Shown here: in pieces, positions 59,698 through 64,000 of the stretch
Layout of the letters: each line of letters opens with the position of its first letter
Position numbering within the stretch: the stretch's first letter is position 1
Origin: Chloroflexota bacterium
GTDB taxonomy: Bacteria; Chloroflexota; Anaerolineae; UBA4142
Assembly: GCA_016219275.1 (NCBI GenBank)
Contig: JACRBM010000060.1
Span: 1-64,000, forward strand
DNA: 64,000 bases
Direction: 5' to 3'
Made by a program: the position numbers and the translations under genes
The notes under the pieces: generated by a model
Databases searched by the model: none
The model's input: the letters and a program-made list of their open reading frames with translations, nothing else
Told to the model about the DNA's origin: nothing

Positions 59698-60675
59698 TTA
59701 TGGGTAATCAAACACAAACGATCTCAAGAAACTAATCACGTTCCACATTTCTTCATCCGTGTAAAGCGATCGCCACTCGGGCATGCCCGTGCCCATCCCC
59801 CCGCGCAGTAGTTTGCCCTGCAAAAGCACATCGCTTGCGCCGAGCATCTGCGCCGCATCCGTGAAATCGGCGGGACCTTTTCTCATCGTCGCGTCCATCG
59901 CGCGCATCCCCGGCAAATTGCGTCCGGCAGGTCCATCGCCTTGACCGGATTCACCGTGACACGCGGCGCAATCGCGCGCGTATAATTTTTGCCCGCGCGC
60001 AAGCGCCGTGTCGCCGGCGGTGCGTTTCCATGCCAACGCCGTCGCGTCCCAGAGTTGCAAATCCGTGTACGATCTCAACATTGCATCGGCGCGCAATTTC
60101 GTAAACACATCACTCGGCGATTTCATCCGCAGGTCATCGGCGATGGCGATGCCGAGCAACGCGCCGCGCGCGGCGGAGGGTTTTTGCGTTGGCGTGTTTT
60201 GCGTCGGGTGCATCGCATCAATGTCAACTTTCAATTGCTGATAGAGCGGCGGCGCAAAGGTCGGCAAAGGCGGATTCGGATTCGCCGGATCAACTACCAG
60301 AATCGTTCCGCGCATTCGCCAGTGATCTACGCTGCACCAACGCGTGCACGCAAATGGAAAGCGTCCCGCGCGCGTCGCGGTGAACTCGATTTCCTCGACG
60401 TGTCCCGGCAAAATTTCATCCACGCGAATTCCCAGCGTGGGAACTTCAAACCCATGCGCAACATCAGGCGACGAAATTCGCAAACGCACGCGCTCGCCCA
60501 CGTTCACGCGAATTGTATCGGGAACCCAGCCGCCGGTCGCCGGCGCGTTCGCGGTGAGCGCGATGACGCGCGTATCGCCCGCGTTCGTCCGCCATGCCTG
60601 GTATCCCCAAAGCGACGCGGGAAACGCGACGAAGATGAGGAATACAACTGTAAGTGCGAAAAGTTCTTTTCTCAT
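59698..60675 (-). CDS. CuA-domain and cytochrome c fusion protein
   Basis: A 325-residue protein: one N-terminal helix, a cupredoxin domain with a complete CuA site (His74, then CTRWCSVDHWRM giving Cys110, Cys114, His118, Met121), a linker of about 80 residues, and a class I cytochrome c (CAACH at 235-239; axial Met probably in GMGTGMPEW). It looks like a cytochrome oxidase subunit II/cytochrome c fusion, yet the linker is long and no subunit I gene is nearby. It could pass electrons to an oxidase or N2O reductase encoded elsewhere. Confidence 0.9.
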   Translation of the reverse strand: MRKELFALTVVFLIFVAFPASLWGYQAWRTNAGDTRVIALTANAPATGGWVPDTIRVNVGERVRLRISSPDVAHGFEVPTLGIRVDEILPGHVEEIEFTATRAGRFPFACTRWCSVDHWRMRGTILVVDPANPNPPLPTFAPPLYQQLKVDIDAMHPTQNTPTQKPSAARGALLGIAIADDLRMKSPSDVFTKLRADAMLRSYTDLQLWDATALAWKRTAGDTALARGQKLYARDCAACHGESGQGDGPAGRNLPGMRAMDATMRKGPADFTDAAQMLGASDVLLQGKLLRGGMGTGMPEWRSLYTDEEMWNVISFLRSFVFDYP

Positions 60676-60736
60676 TTTAGATTTCAGATTTCAGATTGCA
60701 GATTGAAAACCAAAATCTGCAATTAGAAATCAGAAA
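60676..60736. repeat. Inverted repeat of ATTTCAGATTTC units
   Basis: TTTAGATTTCAGATTTCAGA on the left and CTGCAATTAGAAATCAGAAA on the right. The right end, read on the minus strand, supplies the TGA stop codon of the NosR/NapH-like gene. Confidence 0.65.
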
Positions 60737-62094
60737 TTTAATCCCACCATCACCAGCGTGAACGCGACGCAAAACGCGACAATCGGCAACGCGGCTTGCG
60801 ATGATCCGCGTTGTTCGCCCGTGGTGCGAAACGCAATCGCAATCGCGGCGACCAAGCCGATCAGCAAAATCGGAATCTGCATGTACGCTTGCCAGCCCGC
60901 GAGGTACGGCGTCCATTGCCAATTCGCGGTGCCAAATAAATTCCAGCCCCAGCCGAATGGATCGGAGATCACTTGCCACGCGTACGAAATGTTGACGAGG
61001 ACGAACGACAAACTGAACGACGCCCACGCCCCAAGTCCAAGCGGGAGCAGCGCGGTCGCGTACTCGACGAAGAATTGGCGCGATGATGCTTTCGTACGCG
61101 CGATGAATTTCGACAACGCAACGCACGCGAAGAAAATTCCTGGGACGACGACGAGCGTCAGCGCAAGCAATCCCAGCGCGTACAGCCACCAGCCCGGCGA
61201 AGCGATCGCGTACGCGGCTTCTTTGATCTCCGCCCAGGGTCCCAAAAACACAATCGTGTAGAGCGGCGCGCCCGCGAGCATCATCAAACTGCGATACGCT
61301 TCGTCGAGACGGCGACCTTTGTTCGTCAGCAAATCCTTGCCGAACGGGCGCACGGACAACGCGATGTTATCGAGCGTGCAGGTTTTCAAGCATTCGGTGC
61401 ACAGTCCGCAATTCGTATTCTTGTCGAGCGTCGCGGGAAAGATGAGCCAGGGACAGCCGTACCCTTTTTCACTGCCGATGTAACACGCCTTGTCGTGGTG
61501 CGTCGCGCAAAGTGCGTGATCCTTGACGCGTACTTCGATGGGCGCGACCTGGGAATACAAACCGATGAATCCGCCGACGGGACAAATGTAGCGGCAGAAC
61601 GTTCGCCGCTCGAACAGCAAACTTGTCGCGATGGCGATCCCGGCAAAGATCAACACCGTCACCGCGCTGACGAACGGCGTCGTCAGAATCACTTTAGCAA
61701 AGAGCGCGACGATGAGGAACGCGGCGCTTTGCAACCAGATGTTGTTGAGTTGGCGGGGCCATTTCAATCCGAGGGTGAACAGTTTGCCGCGTTCGTGTAC
61801 CTGCACGAGCGAACGGCGTTGCAACCATTCGCCGGGCGCGGGAATCGGACACACCGCGCACCAAAAACGTCCGGCGAAAGGGACCATCACGAGCATCAAC
61901 AGTCCCCACCACACGATCCACACAAAGACGATGCCAAAGTTGCGATTGCCTGCCGGCGTGCCAAACAATCCGGTCAAAATCGCCAGCACAAAGAACGGCA
62001 AGGTCCCGGCAACGAGCGACCATTGCAACCAACGGCTCGCGAGAATTTTTTTGATGATAGGAATGCGGGTAAGGTCGAGACGAGTATCTGTCAT
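60730..62094 (-). CDS. NosR/NapH-like polyferredoxin membrane protein
   Basis: A 454-residue membrane protein. Helices surround the cysteine motifs FWCAVCPIPAPGEW and RTFCRYICPVGGF, typical of the NosR/NapH/CcoG-type family. Further Cys motifs, CATHHDKACYIGSEKGYGC and CGLCTECLKTC, bind iron-sulfur clusters at the cytoplasmic side. Four or five more helices follow. NosR and NapH feed electrons from quinol to periplasmic reductases. The ATG at 62094 gives the natural N-terminus. Confidence 0.87.
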   Translation of the reverse strand: MTDTRLDLTRIPIIKKILASRWLQWSLVAGTLPFFVLAILTGLFGTPAGNRNFGIVFVWIVWWGLLMLVMVPFAGRFWCAVCPIPAPGEWLQRRSLVQVHERGKLFTLGLKWPRQLNNIWLQSAAFLIVALFAKVILTTPFVSAVTVLIFAGIAIATSLLFERRTFCRYICPVGGFIGLYSQVAPIEVRVKDHALCATHHDKACYIGSEKGYGCPWLIFPATLDKNTNCGLCTECLKTCTLDNIALSVRPFGKDLLTNKGRRLDEAYRSLMMLAGAPLYTIVFLGPWAEIKEAAYAIASPGWWLYALGLLALTLVVVPGIFFACVALSKFIARTKASSRQFFVEYATALLPLGLGAWASFSLSFVLVNISYAWQVISDPFGWGWNLFGTANWQWTPYLAGWQAYMQIPILLIGLVAAIAIAFRTTGEQRGSSQAALPIVAFCVAFTLVMVGLNF

Positions 62095-62156
62095 GGTCTT
62101 TGTCGGACTGTGTAGTATGTGTTGCGTAAGACGGAACATGCAATACGCAACACGCG

Positions 62157-62618
62157 CTATGTCCTGTTCCAGAAATAGATCACCGCGCCGATGGCTGTGA
62201 TCAACGTAGCGATGATTGCGCGCGCGAACGGATAATTTGGCGTGACATCCAATTCGCCGATCATAAACGGATGCAACGTGCCGCACGCAATCGAACAACG
62301 AAATTTGAACTTGCCTTCCTTATCCGCGACAAACGTCACGTCCGCGCTCTTCCCAGGTTCGGCTTGAATGTTCACGGCATAGCCGTCAACCGCCAAGCCG
62401 TGCGCCGCGTCGAGCGATTCGAGATGCACCGTGATCGTATCGCCGCGCTGGACGTTGAGCGTCGCGGGTTCGTACGCGAATTGGCGCGCGCTGATTTCGA
62501 TTCGGCGCGCTTGGGGCGCAGACGCAACGGCAGGGAGCGGCGCGACGAACGCCGCCAGCGTCAGCACCGCCGACACCGCGACAATTGCAAATCGCAATTG
62601 GCGATTCGGTCGGCTCAT
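62157..62618 (-). CDS. CuA-type cupredoxin protein with C-terminal helix
   Basis: A 153-residue protein with a signal peptide, a cupredoxin domain holding a full CuA set (His73, CSIACGTLHPFM giving Cys108, Cys112, His116, Met119) and a C-terminal helix (FARAIIATLITAIGAVIYFW). This reversed anchoring, compared with the CuA-cytochrome c protein, suggests a different partner. It overlaps the PCYCGC gene as ATGA. Confidence 0.88.
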   Translation of the reverse strand: MSRPNRQLRFAIVAVSAVLTLAAFVAPLPAVASAPQARRIEISARQFAYEPATLNVQRGDTITVHLESLDAAHGLAVDGYAVNIQAEPGKSADVTFVADKEGKFKFRCSIACGTLHPFMIGELDVTPNYPFARAIIATLITAIGAVIYFWNRT

Positions 62619-63046
62619 TGATTCGGCGGTCCAAACTGGCTGTACGTCGCCATGATTGCCGCGCGAATGTCCGGCGGCGATTTCCCATCGCGCGTCAGTT
62701 TCATTACATCCTGCGCGATGTCCACGCAAACGCTACACCCCAGCGCATGATCATCAAACACCGGCATGCCATCGGCTTTGATTTCTTTCACGTAACACGA
62801 GTAATCGCTCGTGTGTCCAATCGCGCCGCAACCACAATAGCAGGGCACATTCTTGAGCGCGTCGGGATTCGCTACGGCAAATTGGTACGCTTCGCGCACA
62901 CGCGTCGGCGCATTGTGAATATGCGCGGGCAAGCTACTCGCGGGCGCTAATTTCAATTCTTGCGCTGGAGTTGCCGCACACGCCGTCGTCAAGAGTAAAG
63001 GCGTAAGCATCACAATGAGCAAGACGAAAGATAGAATTCGATTCAC
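62615..63046 (-). CDS. PCYCGC-motif lipoprotein
   Basis: A 143-residue lipoprotein with a lipobox TTAC and the signature NVPCYCGCGAIGHTSDYSCYVKE, then ALGCSVCVDIAQDVM. The many cysteines (CYCGCG, C, CSVC) are suited to binding copper or a cluster, and the family occurs with copper or terminal-reductase genes. It leads the operon PCYCGC, CuA, NosR-like, CuA-cytochrome c, selenoprotein, behind the perfect palindrome at 63.13 kb. Confidence 0.87.
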   Translation of the reverse strand: MNRILSFVLLIVMLTPLLLTTACAATPAQELKLAPASSLPAHIHNAPTRVREAYQFAVANPDALKNVPCYCGCGAIGHTSDYSCYVKEIKADGMPVFDDHALGCSVCVDIAQDVMKLTRDGKSPPDIRAAIMATYSQFGPPNQ

Positions 63047-63074
63047 ATTGCACCCCGCAGATAATCTTGCGCCT

Positions 63075-63082
63075 ATTGTATA
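63075..63082 (-). promoter_or_regulatory. Candidate -10 element of the CuA operon
   Basis: Minus strand TATACAAT with no good -35 element at 17 bases. The palindrome at 63126-63141 lies about 45-60 bases upstream, which would suit an activator that replaces a missing -35 element. Confidence 0.45.
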
Positions 63083-63125
63083 ACCGCGCTAGCAAAATCG
63101 CACGGGCAAAGCGACGCATCGCCGG

Positions 63126-63141
63126 TACGCCATTTGGCGTA
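63126..63141. promoter_or_regulatory. Copper-cluster palindrome, copy D (perfect)
   Basis: TACGCCATTTGGCGTA, symmetrical except for its two central bases. It lies 80-95 bases upstream of the PCYCGC lipoprotein gene. Confidence 0.7.
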
Positions 63142-63235
63142 TGCCAAAAATAAAAAAACGGCGCACAATTTCGCGCGCCGCGTGTGTCCGTCAATTTGTC
63201 GCTCGGAGATTGCTTTGTCGCTGCGCTCCTCGCAC

Positions 63236-63300
63236 TATCCAACCATCGCACTATCGCACTATCGCACCATCGCACTATCGCACTATTGAACTATCGCACT
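63236..63300. repeat. Tandem ATCGCACT repeat at the histidine kinase 3' end
   Basis: CATCGCACT/ATCGCACTA is repeated about seven times with small changes. The repeat ends inside the kinase gene and encodes its last residues (SAIVQ) and stop codon. The units are eight or nine bases and adjoining, so this is not a CRISPR array. Confidence 0.7.
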
Positions 63301-64000
63301 AACCGGCACAAACGCCACCACCTTCGTGCCCTTGCCGTGTTCCGATTTCACATAGACGTTGCCGCCGAACAATTGCGCGCGTTCCTGCATTCCCATCAAA
63401 CCGAAATGCCCGGCGGGCGCGTACGCTGTCGGCGCGTCCGGCGCGACGAAACCGACGCCGTCGTCTTCAATCGTCGCCGCGACTTCGTGCGCGTCGAACG
63501 ACAACGTCACCGCTACGTGCTTGGCTTGCGCGTGCTTGGCAACGTTCCGCAACGCTTCTTGCACGATGCGATACAGCGCGAGCTCGCGCTCCGCATCGAG
63601 CCGCGTTTCTTCGCCGGTCACTTCAAAAGTCGCGTGTGATTCGCGCGCCAGCATTTCCAGTGCGGGAATCAATCCTAGTTCCTCAAGATAGGTCGGACGC
63701 AAATCGCGCACGAAACGGCGCACCGACACAAGCGCCGTTCCAACCAGTTCCCTCAGTTCCTTGATTTTCCCTGCGGCACTGGCTGTGTCTCTACCCAACG
63801 CCTTTTCCACCATCTCGATCCGTTGTTGCAACGCGATGAGCGATTGGATGGTCTCGTCGTGCAGTTCGCGCGCGAGGCGCACACGTTCATCTTCCTGCCC
63901 GCGCGTCATCGCCGTGATGTAATTCTGCATCGCGTCCTGCGCCGCGCTAACCTGGCGCGCCATCGCATCGAGCGTTTCGCGCAGGGCTTCGATTTCACCC
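63283..64000 (-). CDS. Sensor histidine kinase, NarL-type partner (partial, 5' end beyond window)
   Basis: At least 238 residues of a HisKA_3-type kinase. DERVRLARELHDETIQSLIALQQRIE holds the phospho-accepting His, IVQEALRNVAKHAQAKHVAV is the N-box and EDDGVGF the ATP-lid region, ending with GLMGMQERAQLFGGN. The frame stays open to the window edge (GEIEALRETLDA before the first ATG), so the sensor part lies outside. Its response regulator is not seen. Being next to the copper/redox operon, it may control it, but the tandem repeat and palindrome between them mean they need not be co-transcribed. Confidence 0.9.
   Translation of the reverse strand, partial: GEIEALRETLDAMARQVSAAQDAMQNYITAMTRGQEDERVRLARELHDETIQSLIALQQRIEMVEKALGRDTASAAGKIKELRELVGTALVSVRRFVRDLRPTYLEELGLIPALEMLARESHATFEVTGEETRLDAERELALYRIVQEALRNVAKHAQAKHVAVTLSFDAHEVAATIEDDGVGFVAPDAPTAYAPAGHFGLMGMQERAQLFGGNVYVKSEHGKGTKVVAFVPVSAIVQ

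Noticed and set aside
63220-63300. Tandem ATCGCACT repeats as a CRISPR array
   Set aside because: Units are eight to nine bases, directly adjoining, without spacers, and no cas genes are near. It is a short tandem repeat.
1-64000. Insertion sequences or prophage genes
   Set aside because: No transposase, integrase or phage structural gene was recognised. The repeats are short and carry no genes.

Overview
This 64 kb window looks like a contig from an uncultured member of the Chloroflexota (Anaerolineae-like). The grounds are indirect: high GC, Gram-positive-style core genes, many lipoproteins with Thr/Pro/Ala-rich linkers, several carbohydrate and peptide-type ABC importers, B12-type radical SAM enzymes, and short inverted repeats in nearly every intergenic gap. 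No rRNA, tRNA, CRISPR array or transposase was seen. No gap exceeds 300 bases.

Layout. (1) 0.1-12.5 kb, minus strand: a catabolic operon led by a LacI regulator. It holds a sugar-type ABC importer (Tat-lipoprotein binding protein and two permeases), three divergent ADP-ribosylglycohydrolase paralogs, a Kelch lipoprotein, a CitD-CitE fusion, CitF and an esterase. (2) 12.6-22.2 kb, plus strand: origin-proximal core genes rpmH, rnpA, yidD, a PQQ-propeller lipoprotein, yidC, jag and parA/parB. A PfkB kinase, a beta-hydroxyacid-dehydrogenase-like enzyme and a BsoBI/AvaI-type restriction-modification pair lie between jag and parA. dnaA and oriC are not visible. (3) 22.2-27.3 kb: an MBL hydrolase, then an overlapping three-gene operon (radical SAM, CDPxPPP lipoprotein, radical SAM) behind a leader with an intrinsic terminator. 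(4) 27.3-41.2 kb: a uronate-polysaccharide locus (GH88, URO-D-family protein, GH2, heparinase II/III-like lyase) with a complete Opp-type importer and a divergent LacI regulator with two matching operators. (5) 41.3-48.4 kb: creatininase-family, RraA-family and gamma-glutamyltransferase genes, a peptide importer without ATPases, and OsmC. (6) 48.6-54.8 kb: another ATPase-less peptide-type importer, a GntR/FCD regulator and a MoCo-sulfurase-like aminotransferase. (7) 54.9-63 kb: a copper/redox cluster (two CuA proteins, cupredoxin, Rieske protein, NosR/NapH-like ferredoxin, PCYCGC lipoprotein, DoxX, a truncated Cu-ATPase-like protein), then a partial histidine kinase at the window edge.

Main points. 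A DUF1573-like gene in the copper cluster appears to encode a selenoprotein: an in-frame UGA follows a Cys codon, the reading frame continues 60 codons, and a hairpin with a GGU loop starts at the spacing used in fdhF. Four copies of a palindrome close to TACGCCAWWTGGCGTA sit upstream of units in that cluster and look like one regulon. The radical SAM / CDPxPPP operon is a candidate for an undescribed maturation system. Intergenic-type repeats have been built into proteins: a 46-residue in-frame insert in CitE, the start and signal peptide of the Kelch lipoprotein, and several stop codons and C-terminal tails.
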